From DASUSF01 sp036375275 (GTDB taxonomy: Bacteria > Pseudomonadota > Alphaproteobacteria > Geminicoccales > Geminicoccaceae), in NCBI GenBank assembly GCA_036375275.1, contig DASUSF010000174.1, positions 1 to 9,687 of the forward strand: a DNA stretch of 9,687 nt. The letters are read 5' to 3'. The translations under genes were made by a program, and so were the position numbers. The notes beneath the pieces are model-generated. The model saw only the letters and a list, made by a program, of their open reading frames with translations, did no database searches and had not been told where the DNA came from. The first letter of the stretch is position 1. Each line of letters opens with the position of its first letter. Of the stretch, positions 1 through 6,919 are shown piece by piece.

Positions 1-1
1 C

Positions 2-175
2 GGCCTGTACGTCCCGCCGCATTTCCGGGACGCGGACCGGCCCGTGCATCCGGCGGAAGCCTGGTTCGACGCGCTGCAGCGGGACAAGGCGCTGCTCGAT
101 CACGACAAGCCGGGCTTGCCGGGGAGCGCCGGCTCGCCGCCCGCGCCGCCGGCAGCCGCCGAGCGCCACCGCTAG
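2..175 (+). CDS. C-terminal fragment of an unrecognised protein
   Basis: An open frame enters from the left edge and closes at TAG 173-175, giving 57 residues. The visible part starts GLYVPPHFRDADRP, continues AWFDALQRDKALLDHDKPGLP, and ends in a Pro/Ala-rich tail finishing AAAERHR. Codon third positions are strongly G/C, as in the neighbouring genes, which supports real coding. There is no ATG or GTG start in the visible part, so the N-terminus lies outside the window. I do not recognise the family; a resemblance of YVPPHF to the N-terminus of PaiB-type proteins is not supported by the sequence that follows. The TAG stop is part of the CTAGAGC end of repeat element A, so the final codons may have been set by that insertion. 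Confidence 0.6.
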   Translation, partial: GLYVPPHFRDADRPVHPAEAWFDALQRDKALLDHDKPGLPGSAGSPPAPPAAAERHR

Positions 176-321
176 AGCAATTTCCGATGAGACAGAACCG
201 CATCGGCAGCGACGCCCTTCCGCTCATCGGCAGAGAATTGCTCCATTCCAATGGATCAGAGCGGATTCACCCGATCGGAAGCGCTGGCAAGGCGGTTCCG
301 TCATAGCGGGATCCGCTCTAA
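172..321 (+). repeat. Composite palindromic element, copy A
   Basis: This 150-bp element begins CTAGAGC (172-178) and ends GCTCTAA (315-321). The type-1 module pairs 175-191 (GAGCAATTTCCGATGAG) with 223-243 (CTCATCGG, five unpaired bases, AATTGCTC). The spacer 244-257 contains ATTCCAATG. The type-2 module pairs AGAGCGGAT (258-266) with ATCCGCTCT (311-319). The first three bases of the terminal TAGAGC are the stop codon of the preceding gene. The type-1 module and spacer match the reverse complement of copy C (shared CGATGAG, CTCATCG, ATTCCAATG). The type-2 module matches the reverse complement of copy B over its first 16 bases except for none, GAGCGGATTCACCCGA in both. The remaining gap, 322-412, holds only a weak promoter candidate before the cytochrome gene. 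Confidence 0.85.
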
Positions 322-412
322 GCGCGCCGCAGCGCCATCATCGGCTCTCGACAAGACCGCGCTCCGCCCGTTCAATCCGGCACCATCACGTCAGGCTGGC
401 ACCGCCGGGGAG

Positions 413-742
413 ATGAACGTGCCGAAACGGATGCTGCTGCTCGTCGCGCTCCACACCGTCACCACGAGCGCATCGGCGCAGGAATACGGCGATCCGGAGC
501 AGGGGCGGGCGCTGGTGACGCAGTGGTGCACCACCTGCCACGTGGTCGACCGGAGCGGCGAGGGCGCCGACGTGGGGCCGCCGCTGCCGGCCCTGCTCGA
601 CCACGACCTGCGGACGCCGGACGAGATCCGCGGCTGGCTCGCCGACCCGCACCCGCCGATGCCGGACCTCGACCTGAGCCGACAGGAGATCGAGGACGTG
701 GTCGCCTACCTCGAGAGCCTGCGCGACCAGACTCCGCAGTAG
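413..742 (+). CDS. Small exported class I cytochrome c
   Basis: A periplasmic electron carrier of 109 residues from ATG 413. The N-terminus MNVPKRMLLLVALHTVTTSASA is a signal peptide with likely cleavage after ASA, before QEYG. The heme-binding motif is C39-T-T-C42-H43 (WCTTCH), the candidate axial ligand is Met83 in PPMPDLDL, and the C-terminal helix IEDVVAYLESL is typical of class I mono-heme cytochromes c. The open frame extends upstream to ATG 251, but that start lies inside repeat A and would bury the signal peptide behind 54 Arg/Ala-rich residues. ATG 413 preceded by GGGGAG is preferred; ATG 431 is also possible. A weak promoter candidate is TCGACA 348-353, 17 bp, TTCAAT 371-376. The gene stands alone between repeat copies A and B, so its redox partner is unknown. 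Confidence 0.88.
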   Translation: MNVPKRMLLLVALHTVTTSASAQEYGDPEQGRALVTQWCTTCHVVDRSGEGADVGPPLPALLDHDLRTPDEIRGWLADPHPPMPDLDLSRQEIEDVVAYLESLRDQTPQ

Positions 743-757
743 TCGGCAGCCCCGCCC

Positions 758-879
758 TGGAGTGGATCCCGATAGTGCGGAACCGACTGCGGGCGGTTCC
801 GGTCGGGTGAATCCGCTCGGCTTCGCTGACCTGCCCGTTTCCCGAGCCGGCAGGTGGTTCCACCTGCCTGGAACGCGGG

Positions 880-883
<4 letters not shown>
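758..883 (-). repeat. Composite palindromic element, copy B (divergent, reverse orientation)
   Basis: Read on the minus strand, the element begins at CTAG (883-880), which contains the guaB stop codon, and ends near 758. Its type-1 module is diverged. It has an outer stem CCCG..TTCC / GGAA..CGGG and an inner near-perfect palindrome at 849-868, with arms GGCAGGTGG and CCACCTGCC around two bases. Its type-2 module pairs 760-767 with 811-818 (one G-T pair). The reverse complement of 760-818 aligns with 259-318 of copy A almost end to end with a single one-base gap, sharing GAGCGGATTCACCCGA and CGGGATCC. The copy is shorter (126 bp) and lacks the ATTCCAATG spacer, so it is an older or truncated member. 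It fills the convergent gap between the cytochrome gene and guaB and probably helps end both transcripts. Confidence 0.7.
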
Positions 884-2361
<1,478 letters not shown>

Positions 2362-2392
2362 GGCTGGGACCTCCTGCTCGTGACGTGGCCGC

Positions 2393-2421
2393 TATATACG
2401 CCGGCGTCGCGCCACCCTCAA
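2393..2421 (-). promoter_or_regulatory. Sigma70-type promoter of guaB
   Basis: On the minus strand TTGAGG (2421-2416) is followed by exactly 17 bp and TATATA (2398-2393). Transcription would start near 2386, leaving a leader of about 25 nt that contains the AGGAGG ribosome site at 2375-2370. The AT-rich -10 stands out in very GC-rich surroundings. This is a pattern match only. Confidence 0.65.
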
Positions 2422-2432
2422 CAGGGGCACGG

Positions 2433-2460
2433 GGGCCGGCCCGGCTTCCCGGACCGGCCC
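2433..2460 (-). terminator. Hairpin between the EF-hand gene and guaB
   Basis: The arms GGGCCGG (2433-2439) and CCGGCCC (2454-2460) enclose a second stem, CCGG (2441-2444) with CCGG (2449-2452), separated from the outer arms by one mismatch; the loop is CTTC. It lies downstream of the EF-hand gene and just upstream of the guaB -35, so it may insulate the two. There is no T-run, so an intrinsic terminator is not certain. Confidence 0.3.
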
Positions 2461-2473
2461 GCCCCAGCAGCAC

Positions 2474-2494
2474 GGCTCCGGATGCGCCGGAGCC
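2474..2494 (-). terminator. Hairpin just after the EF-hand gene stop
   Basis: A perfect 8-bp stem, GGCTCCGG (2474-2481) with CCGGAGCC (2487-2494) and a 5-nt loop, begins 12 nt beyond the EF-hand stop codon. The sequence after it on the minus strand has no T-tract, so it may act as an mRNA 3'-end stabiliser or a Rho-assisted terminator. Confidence 0.4.
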
Positions 2495-2506
2495 CTCCGG
2501 ATCAGG

Positions 2507-2947
2507 TCAGTTGCTCGACGTGCCGCTGTCGTCGCTGCCGCCACCCGAGGTCTGACTGTCGGCGCCCTGGCTCTTCTGCACGCCGGCCGCGCCGCCGAGG
2601 GCCTCGAAGTCGGCGTTCGGCATCTCCTCGCTGGCACCGAGCGCCGCATCGAACTCGCTGCGCCGCCAGTCGACGAACTCGGCCCGCGTCACCGTGCCGT
2701 CCTCGTCGACATCCACCTTGGACCACGCCTCGGCGTCGTGGACGGTGACGAAGTCGTCCTCGCTCAAGCTCTCCTTGCCGCCGAGGAGGGTCGTGTATTC
2801 CTGATCGGCGCAGTCGTCGGCCTCGTCGGCGCTCACGTGGCCGTTGCCATCCCGATCACACGCCGCGGCCTGAGCCAGCGCCTGTCCCGAGCCAAGGCCG
2901 AGGGCAAGCAGAAGGGCAAGGGCAGAACTGCCCATGAGCCTGATCAT
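2507..2947 (-). CDS. Exported EF-hand calcium-binding protein
   Basis: A 146-residue probable periplasmic Ca2+-binding protein. Residues 1-26 (MIRLMGSSALALLLALGLGSGQALA) form a signal peptide. Two canonical 12-residue EF-hand loops are visible: D31-R-D33-G-N35-G-H-V-S39-A-D-E42, and D79-V-D81-E-D83-G-T85-V-T-R-A-E90. Cys30 and Cys46 bracket the first loop and are the only two cysteines of the mature chain, so a disulfide there is plausible. The last 25 residues are a Gly/Ser/Asp tail, probably disordered. Start ATG 2947 has GGAG 7 nt upstream. The protein belongs to the broad bacterial EF-hand group and I cannot name a specific function. It sits alone between guaB and the GYD gene, all on the minus strand, with about 100-bp gaps and no sign of shared translation. 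Confidence 0.85.
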   Translation of the reverse strand: MIRLMGSSALALLLALGLGSGQALAQAAACDRDGNGHVSADEADDCADQEYTTLLGGKESLSEDDFVTVHDAEAWSKVDVDEDGTVTRAEFVDWRRSEFDAALGASEEMPNADFEALGGAAGVQKSQGADSQTSGGGSDDSGTSSN

Positions 2948-2980
2948 CCCTTTTCTCCACTGCGTTGGACTGTGCGTTGA

Positions 2981-3005
2981 AATGTTCGGCTGCCGGAATC
3001 GTTCC
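2981..3005 (-). promoter_or_regulatory. Possible EcfG-type (general stress) promoter for the EF-hand gene
   Basis: On the minus strand GGAAC (3005-3001) is followed by 16 bp and CATT (2984-2981), about 34 nt before the EF-hand start. The alphaproteobacterial EcfG consensus is, from memory, GGAAC-N16/17-CGTT, so there is one mismatch in the -10. A hairpin overlaps the site (CTGCCG 2990-2995 with CGGCAG 3010-3015), which could instead be the 3' end of the GYD transcript. Confidence 0.3.
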
Positions 3006-3048
3006 AGTACGGCAGTTCTGGTCGAGCAGACACAGTCCCGGCGGCGAA

Positions 3049-3342
3049 TCAGCCGAGCGAGTGGATGATCTCCCGGTAGGCGCCCTCCGGGAACGCCTTC
3101 ATGGTCGTGGTGCGGACGTTGCCCTGGGCGCCGAGCAGGAGCTGGAACCGGGCGGAGATCGCATCGTCCGGCGCCTCGTAGATCAGGATCAGGTCGTACT
3201 GGCCGAGGGTCATGAAGAAGTGACGGTAGGTGCCGCCCATCTCTTCCAGGAGGTGCTTGGCCTGGTCGAGCCGGCGCGGCGACTCCTTGACCGCCCGGAT
3301 CCCCTTCTCGGTATAGGTCATGAGCGAGATGTAGGTCGGCAT
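3049..3342 (-). CDS. GYD domain-containing protein
   Basis: A 97-residue, single-domain cytosolic protein with no signal peptide, matching the GYD family (an alpha+beta fold like dimeric ferredoxin-like barrels). The opening MPTYISLMTYTEKGIRAVKESPRR, the signature GQYDLILIYEAPDD (Gly47-Gln-Tyr49-Asp50) and the later strand NVRTTTMKAFP are characteristic. The family has no settled biochemical function. Start ATG 3342 has a GGGGGG/AGGGGGG ribosome site at 3351-3356, 8 nt away. It is monocistronic by spacing, with 101 bp to the EF-hand gene downstream. Repeat C ends 35 nt upstream of the start, so any promoter overlaps the repeat or transcription comes from further upstream; I see no convincing -35/-10 pair. 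Confidence 0.9.
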   Translation of the reverse strand: MPTYISLMTYTEKGIRAVKESPRRLDQAKHLLEEMGGTYRHFFMTLGQYDLILIYEAPDDAISARFQLLLGAQGNVRTTTMKAFPEGAYREIIHSLG

Positions 3343-3376
3343 GGCAAGAGCCCCCCTGATGCGATGCGCCGCCAGT

Positions 3377-3528
3377 CTAGAGCAGCATCCGATTTGACGC
3401 GATCGCCGTCTGGCGATCGTCGTCCGGATAAAGCTGCTTTAACTCATTGGAATAGAGCCGTTTGCTTTTCGATGAGCGTGATGGAATCGCTGTCCAAGGT
3501 GGTTCCACCTCATCGAAAACGGCTCTAG
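3377..3528 (-). repeat. Composite palindromic element, copy C (reverse orientation)
   Basis: This 152-bp element is bounded by CTAGAGC (3377-3383) and GCTCTAG (3522-3528). Read on the minus strand, type 1 comes first: arms CTAGAGCCGTTTTCGATGAG at 3528-3509 pair with 3476-3453, which carries five extra bases (GCTTT on the plus strand). The loop contains GGTGGAACCACC. Spacer 3442-3452 includes ATTCCAATGAG on the minus strand. Type 2 occupies 3377-3441, with ATCCG/CGGAT and AGCAGC/GCTGCT arms and a strong inner hairpin, CGATCGCC (3400-3407) with GGCGATCG (3412-3419), loop GTCT. Its type-1 module matches copy A and its type-2 module matches copy E. It fills most of the 244-bp gap between the CNNM gene (stop at 3587, 58 nt away) and the GYD gene. 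Confidence 0.85.
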
Positions 3529-3586
3529 CTGATGCCATGCCCGACCGGTCCAGCGCAGCGGCGGCCGGGTGGTGGCGCTCGCCCGC

Positions 3587-4864
3587 TCATTCCGCCGCGC
3601 TGTCCGCGGAGCGCGGCGGCGTCACCTTGATCAGCACCACCTGATGGCGCTGCCGGCGGAGGATGTCGAAGCGGAAGCCGTGGAACAGGAAGCTCTGGCC
3701 GACCTCGGGGATGCGCTGCGCCTCGTGGATCACGAGGCCGGCCACGGTCGCCGCCTCCTCGTCCGGCAGGCGCCAGTCGAACTGCCGGTTCAGGTCCCTG
3801 ACCGTCACCCAGCCCGAGACCAGGACCGACCCATCGGCCTGCGGCTCCATGCCGACCGTCTCGATGTCCTTCTCGTCGGTGATCTCGCCGACGATCTCCT
3901 CGATGATGTCCTCGAGGGTCACGACGCCTTCGAGATCGCCGTACTCGTTGACCACGAGGGCCAGATGCTGGCGCTGCTGGCGGAACGCGATCAGCTGCTT
4001 CCTGAGCGGGGTCGTGTCGGGGATGAACCAGGGCGGTGCCAGCAGGGTCTCGATGTCGACCCCCTCGAGCCTTCGCCCGTTCCGCGTCACCGCCGCCAGC
4101 AGGTCCTTGACGTGCAGCACGCCGATGATGGTGTCCGGATCGTCCCGCCAGACCGGAAAGCGCGAGAACGGGCTCGCCACCACCTGCTCGAGCAGGTCCT
4201 CGGCCGGCAGCGCCACGTCGAGCATGGTGATGTTCTTGCGGTGGGTCATGATCTCGCTGACCTCGACGTCGGCGAGGTCGAGGATGCCGCCCAGCATGTC
4301 CCGCTCCTGCTTCGGGACCGCGCCCTCGTCGGCGTGCAGCGCGATGGTGCCGCGCAGCGCCTCGAACGACGAGGACAGCGGCTCGCTCTGCGCCTCGACG
4401 CCGAACAGGCGGAGCGTCCGGTTGACCACCCACTGGACGAACCGGGTCACGGGCGCGAGCACCATCACGAGCACGCTCGCGACCGGCGCGATCCAGAGGG
4501 CCATCCGCTCCGGGTTGCGGATCGCGTAGGTCTTGGGCAGGACCTCGGCGAAGATCACGACCAGCGCCGTCATGATCAGGGTCGCCCACGCGATCCCGGC
4601 TTCGCCGGTGAGCCTGATCAGCAGGTCCGCGGCGATCGCGGTCGCGAGCACGTTGAACAGGTTGTTGCCGAGCAGCAGCGCGCCGATCAGGTTCTCCTTG
4701 CCCTCGAGCAGGCGCCGGACCAGGGTCGCGCGGCGGTTGCCCTCGCCCGCCAGGTGGTGGATGTGGGCGCGCGATGCGCCGGTCATCGCGGTCTCGGTGC
4801 CCGAGGTGAGCGCCGAGCACATCAGCAGCAGGAGCACGGCGCCGATCGAATACGTCATGGTCAT
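3587..4864 (-). CDS. CNNM (DUF21)/CBS-domain protein, HlyC/CorC family transporter
   Basis: A 425-residue inner-membrane protein of the CNNM/CorC/YfjD family, implicated in Mg2+ or divalent-cation transport. Domain order is as usual. An N-terminal DUF21 transmembrane domain (about 1-150) has hydrophobic stretches at 5-20, 58-82, 92-108 and 121-148, with conserved SGTETA (S21, E24), GNNLFN (N67, N68, N71) and AEVLPK (E107, P110). A CBS pair follows (about 205-265, IMTHRKNI; about 275-330, LALVVNEYGDLEGVVTLEDIIEEIVGEI). The C-terminal CorC_HlyC domain spans about 345-418 (DGSVLVSGWVTVRDLNR). Older annotation calls such proteins hemolysins, which is probably misleading. Start ATG 4864 has GAGG 5 nt upstream; ATG 4858 is an alternative. 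It lies 75 bp behind aroB on the same strand and is likely cotranscribed. Confidence 0.95.
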   Translation of the reverse strand: MTMTYSIGAVLLLLMCSALTSGTETAMTGASRAHIHHLAGEGNRRATLVRRLLEGKENLIGALLLGNNLFNVLATAIAADLLIRLTGEAGIAWATLIMTALVVIFAEVLPKTYAIRNPERMALWIAPVASVLVMVLAPVTRFVQWVVNRTLRLFGVEAQSEPLSSSFEALRGTIALHADEGAVPKQERDMLGGILDLADVEVSEIMTHRKNITMLDVALPAEDLLEQVVASPFSRFPVWRDDPDTIIGVLHVKDLLAAVTRNGRRLEGVDIETLLAPPWFIPDTTPLRKQLIAFRQQRQHLALVVNEYGDLEGVVTLEDIIEEIVGEITDEKDIETVGMEPQADGSVLVSGWVTVRDLNRQFDWRLPDEEAATVAGLVIHEAQRIPEVGQSFLFHGFRFDILRRQRHQVVLIKVTPPRSADSAAE

Positions 4865-4911
4865 CCAGGCCTCGACGACCCCGCCGACGGGGCGAGGTCC
4901 CGATGGGTGGA

Positions 4912-4930
4912 ACGTCGGGCGGCCCGACGT
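4912..4930 (-). other. Hairpin between aroB and the CNNM gene
   Basis: A perfect 8-bp stem, ACGTCGGG (4912-4919) with CCCGACGT (4923-4930) and a 3-nt loop, lies 9 nt beyond the aroB stop on the minus strand. A second small hairpin, CCCCG/CGGGG at 4879-4892, precedes the CNNM start. There is no T-tract, so this looks like an intra-operon attenuating or stabilising structure rather than a full terminator. Confidence 0.4.
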
Positions 4931-4939
4931 GGCGGGCGC

Positions 4940-6055
4940 TCAGGGATCGTCGGCATCGAGCAGCGCCCGGAGCTCGGCCGGCTCGACCGTCGCGCCGGCG
5001 AAGGCGCGGCCGATCCCGCGGGTCAGGACGAAGCGGGGGCGGCCTGCCTCGACCTTCTTGTCGGCCTGCATGGCGGCGATCGTCTCCGCCGCGGAGAACG
5101 GACCGCCCGGGATCCGGGCGCGGGCGTCGGGCAGCCCGACCGCGCGCAGGTGGGCGCGCAGCCGCTCGAGGTCCGCCTCGGGACAGAGCCCCTGCCGGAC
5201 CGAGAGCCGGAACGCGAGCACCATCCCGACCGCCACCGCCTCCCCGTGCAAGAGGGCGTCGCCGTAGCCGGCGAGCCGCTCGAGCGCGTGGCCGAAGGTG
5301 TGGCCGAGGTTGAGCAGCGCGCGCCGGCCCTGCTCGCGCTCGTCGGCGGCGACGATCGCGGCTTTCGCCCGGCAGCTCTCGACGATCGCCTGCTGGCGCA
5401 GCCCCCGGTCGCCGGCGAGCAGGGCCGGGCCGTTGGCCTCGAGCCATCCGAAGAAGGCCGGGCGGTCGATCAGGCCGTACTTGACCACCTCGGCGTAGCC
5501 CGCCCGGAGCTCCCGCGCCGGCAGCGTCGCCAGCACGCGTGTGTCGCTCAGCACCAGCCGCGGCTGGTGGAAGCTCCCGATCAGGTTCTTGCCGTGGCGG
5601 CTGTTGATGCCGGTCTTGCCGCCGACCGCGCTGTCGACCTGAGCGAGCAGCGTGGTCGGGATCTGGATCAGGTCCAGGCCGCGGAGCAGGGTCGCGGCGG
5701 CGAAGCCGCCGAGATCGCCGACCACCCCGCCGCCGAATGCGAGCACCGGTGTCGAGCGCTCGATCCCCCGGGCCAGGATTGCTTCGAGCAGGCCGTCGAG
5801 CACCTCCAGGCACTTGCTCGCCTCCCCGGCCGGCACGACGTGCCGGAGCGGCTCGAGGCCGCCCGCGCGGAGCGCGCCCTCGAGGCGCTCGAGCTGGCCG
5901 GCCCGCTCCAGGTTGGAGTCGCTCACCACGACCACGCGCGGGCTCCGGACCACCGGGCGGATCAGCTCGCACGCCCGCTCGGTCAACCGGTCGCCGACCA
6001 GGATCGAATAGGCGCGGCCGTCGAGGCCGACCTCGATGGTCGTGATGTCGGTCAT
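4940..6055 (-). CDS. aroB: 3-dehydroquinate synthase
   Basis: Converts DAHP to 3-dehydroquinate, the second step of the shikimate pathway, in the cytosol with NAD+ and a divalent metal. The 371 residues are of normal length. Visible motifs are the NAD-binding GGGVVGDLGGF (108-118), IPTTLLAQVDSAVGGKTGIN (132-151) with GKNLIGSFHQP, AGYAEVVKYGLI with metal ligand Glu189, LNLGHTFGHALE (His252 and His256) and LLHGEAVAVGM (His270). The start is set at ATG 6055 because its ATG overlaps the aroK stop as ATGA (6055-6052), with AGGGTGG 5 nt upstream; an in-frame GTG at 6064 is less likely. The overlap implies translational coupling to aroK. Confidence 0.98.
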   Translation of the reverse strand: MTDITTIEVGLDGRAYSILVGDRLTERACELIRPVVRSPRVVVVSDSNLERAGQLERLEGALRAGGLEPLRHVVPAGEASKCLEVLDGLLEAILARGIERSTPVLAFGGGVVGDLGGFAAATLLRGLDLIQIPTTLLAQVDSAVGGKTGINSRHGKNLIGSFHQPRLVLSDTRVLATLPARELRAGYAEVVKYGLIDRPAFFGWLEANGPALLAGDRGLRQQAIVESCRAKAAIVAADEREQGRRALLNLGHTFGHALERLAGYGDALLHGEAVAVGMVLAFRLSVRQGLCPEADLERLRAHLRAVGLPDARARIPGGPFSAAETIAAMQADKKVEAGRPRFVLTRGIGRAFAGATVEPAELRALLDADDP

Positions 6056-6633
6056 GGCTGCCACCCTGGCGAGAGGTCCCCGAGACCCAGGACGATGCGC
6101 TCGACCACGCTCCGGATCGAGCCGAGGTCGCTATCGACGACGAGGTCGGCCTGCGCATAGACGGGGCCGCGCTCGCTCAGCAGCGCCTCGAGCCGGGCGC
6201 GCGGATCGACCCCGTGGAGCAGGGGGCGGTCGGAGCGCCGTCCGGTCCGGCGGACCAGCTCGTCGATGCCGGCGCGGAGCCAGACCGACACCGCCCGCTC
6301 GCGCACCAGCGCGCGGGTCCCGGCGTCCATGAACGCCCCGCCGCCCAGCGCCAGCACCTGCTGCTCGCCCATCAGCAGCCGTCGGATCACCTGCCGCTCG
6401 CTCTGCCGGAAGGCCGCCTCGCCGACCTCCGAGAAGATGTTCGCGATGGTCGTGCCGGCGGCCTTCTCGATCTCCCGGTCGGCGTCCCGGAAAGGCAGGT
6501 CGAGCGCGCGCGCGAGCTTGATCCCGATCGACGACTTGCCGGATCCCATCATGCCGACCAGCACGACGCTCCGCCCGGCCCGCGCTGGCGCGCCGGGCCG
6601 GAGGTCAGGATCGGAGGCCCGCACGGCGCTCAT
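6052..6633 (-). CDS. aroK: Shikimate kinase
   Basis: Phosphorylates shikimate at the 3-hydroxyl with ATP (fifth step of the shikimate pathway). It shows the P-loop GMMGSGKSS, the substrate-binding FRDADREIE, the FSEVGEAAFRQSE segment with its binding Arg, LALGGGAFMD (the Gly triplet), the lid RRSDRPLL and the C-terminal ERGPVYAQADLVVD. From ATG 6633 the protein has 193 residues; an in-frame GTG at 6642 would add three. Neither start has a clear Shine-Dalgarno sequence, and the first 20 or so residues (ASDPDLRPGAPARAG) are a non-conserved leader, so a later start cannot be excluded. It is the first gene of the aroK-aroB-CNNM unit and is divergent from the 46-residue membrane protein gene. Confidence 0.97.
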   Translation of the reverse strand: MSAVRASDPDLRPGAPARAGRSVVLVGMMGSGKSSIGIKLARALDLPFRDADREIEKAAGTTIANIFSEVGEAAFRQSERQVIRRLLMGEQQVLALGGGAFMDAGTRALVRERAVSVWLRAGIDELVRRTGRRSDRPLLHGVDPRARLEALLSERGPVYAQADLVVDSDLGSIRSVVERIVLGLGDLSPGWQP

Positions 6634-6667
6634 CGGATGCACGGGGGCGGCCGTCGCCCACCAGACG

Positions 6668-6696
6668 TTGAAACCCCGGGAGGCAGTGGATATAAA
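6668..6696 (+). promoter_or_regulatory. Sigma70-type promoter for the + strand unit
   Basis: TTGAAA (6668-6673), a 17-bp spacer, then TATAAA (6691-6696): a near-consensus sigma70 promoter in the divergent gap. Transcription would start near 6703, about 53 nt before the ATG at 6756. It would drive the small membrane protein gene and probably the 595-residue protein gene. Confidence 0.6.
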
Positions 6697-6719
6697 GCCG
6701 CGAGCTTCGTCCGGAGCAA
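6690..6719 (-). promoter_or_regulatory. Possible overlapping promoter for aroK
   Basis: On the minus strand TTGCTC (6719-6714), 18 bp, then TTATAT (6695-6690). Its -10 overlaps the -10 of the + strand promoter. A start near 6683 would give aroK a leader of about 40-50 nt. It is a weaker match than the + strand promoter. Confidence 0.4.
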
Positions 6720-6755
6720 CCTCCGCTGCCCGGGCCGGTCTGTCCGCGGGGTAGA

Positions 6756-6896
6756 ATGTCCACGCTACGCCGGATTCTGATCGTCGTCGCCCTCGTCGTC
6801 GTGCTCGGGGGCATCACCTTTCTCGTCACCTGGGACATTCCGCCCCCGACTGCGAAGGTCGAGCGGGTGATTCCGGACGAAGAGCTGCCGCGCTGA
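6756..6896 (+). CDS. 46-residue single-pass membrane protein, function unknown
   Basis: ATG 6756 to TGA 6896 encodes a 46-residue protein. It opens MSTLRRILIVVALVVVLGG, two Arg residues and then a hydrophobic segment of about 18 residues (about 7-25), followed by TWDIPPPTAKVERVIPDEELPR. The charge pattern suggests N-in topology with a short periplasmic Pro/acidic tail. The codon usage, the matching promoter 60 bp upstream and the GGGG 5 nt or so before the ATG support real coding. From memory, short proteins with a WDIPxPTxxVExVIPD tail occur beside aroK/xerD in other alphaproteobacteria; this was not checked. It is 23 bp ahead of the 595-residue gene and likely cotranscribed with it. Confidence 0.75.
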   Translation: MSTLRRILIVVALVVVLGGITFLVTWDIPPPTAKVERVIPDEELPR

Positions 6897-6919
6897 ACAC
6901 GCTCGGGCGGCTGTCCGTC

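Noticed and set aside
2..175. PaiB-like FMN-binding regulator, from YVPPHF
   Set aside because: That motif is N-terminal in the family, whereas here it is about 50 residues from the C-terminus and the following sequence does not fit.
251..412. Longer start for the cytochrome c gene at ATG 251
   Set aside because: It lies in repeat A and would place 54 charged residues ahead of a good signal peptide.
3377..3528. Conventional MITE with target-site duplication
   Set aside because: Terminal inverted CTAGAGC is present, but I cannot separate a duplicated target from the palindromic CTAG ends, so mobility is left open.
3525..6160. Open frames of more than 850 codons on both strands over aroB and the CNNM gene
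   Set aside because: They are out of frame with two clear conserved genes, cross their boundaries and have compositionally biased, motif-free translations.
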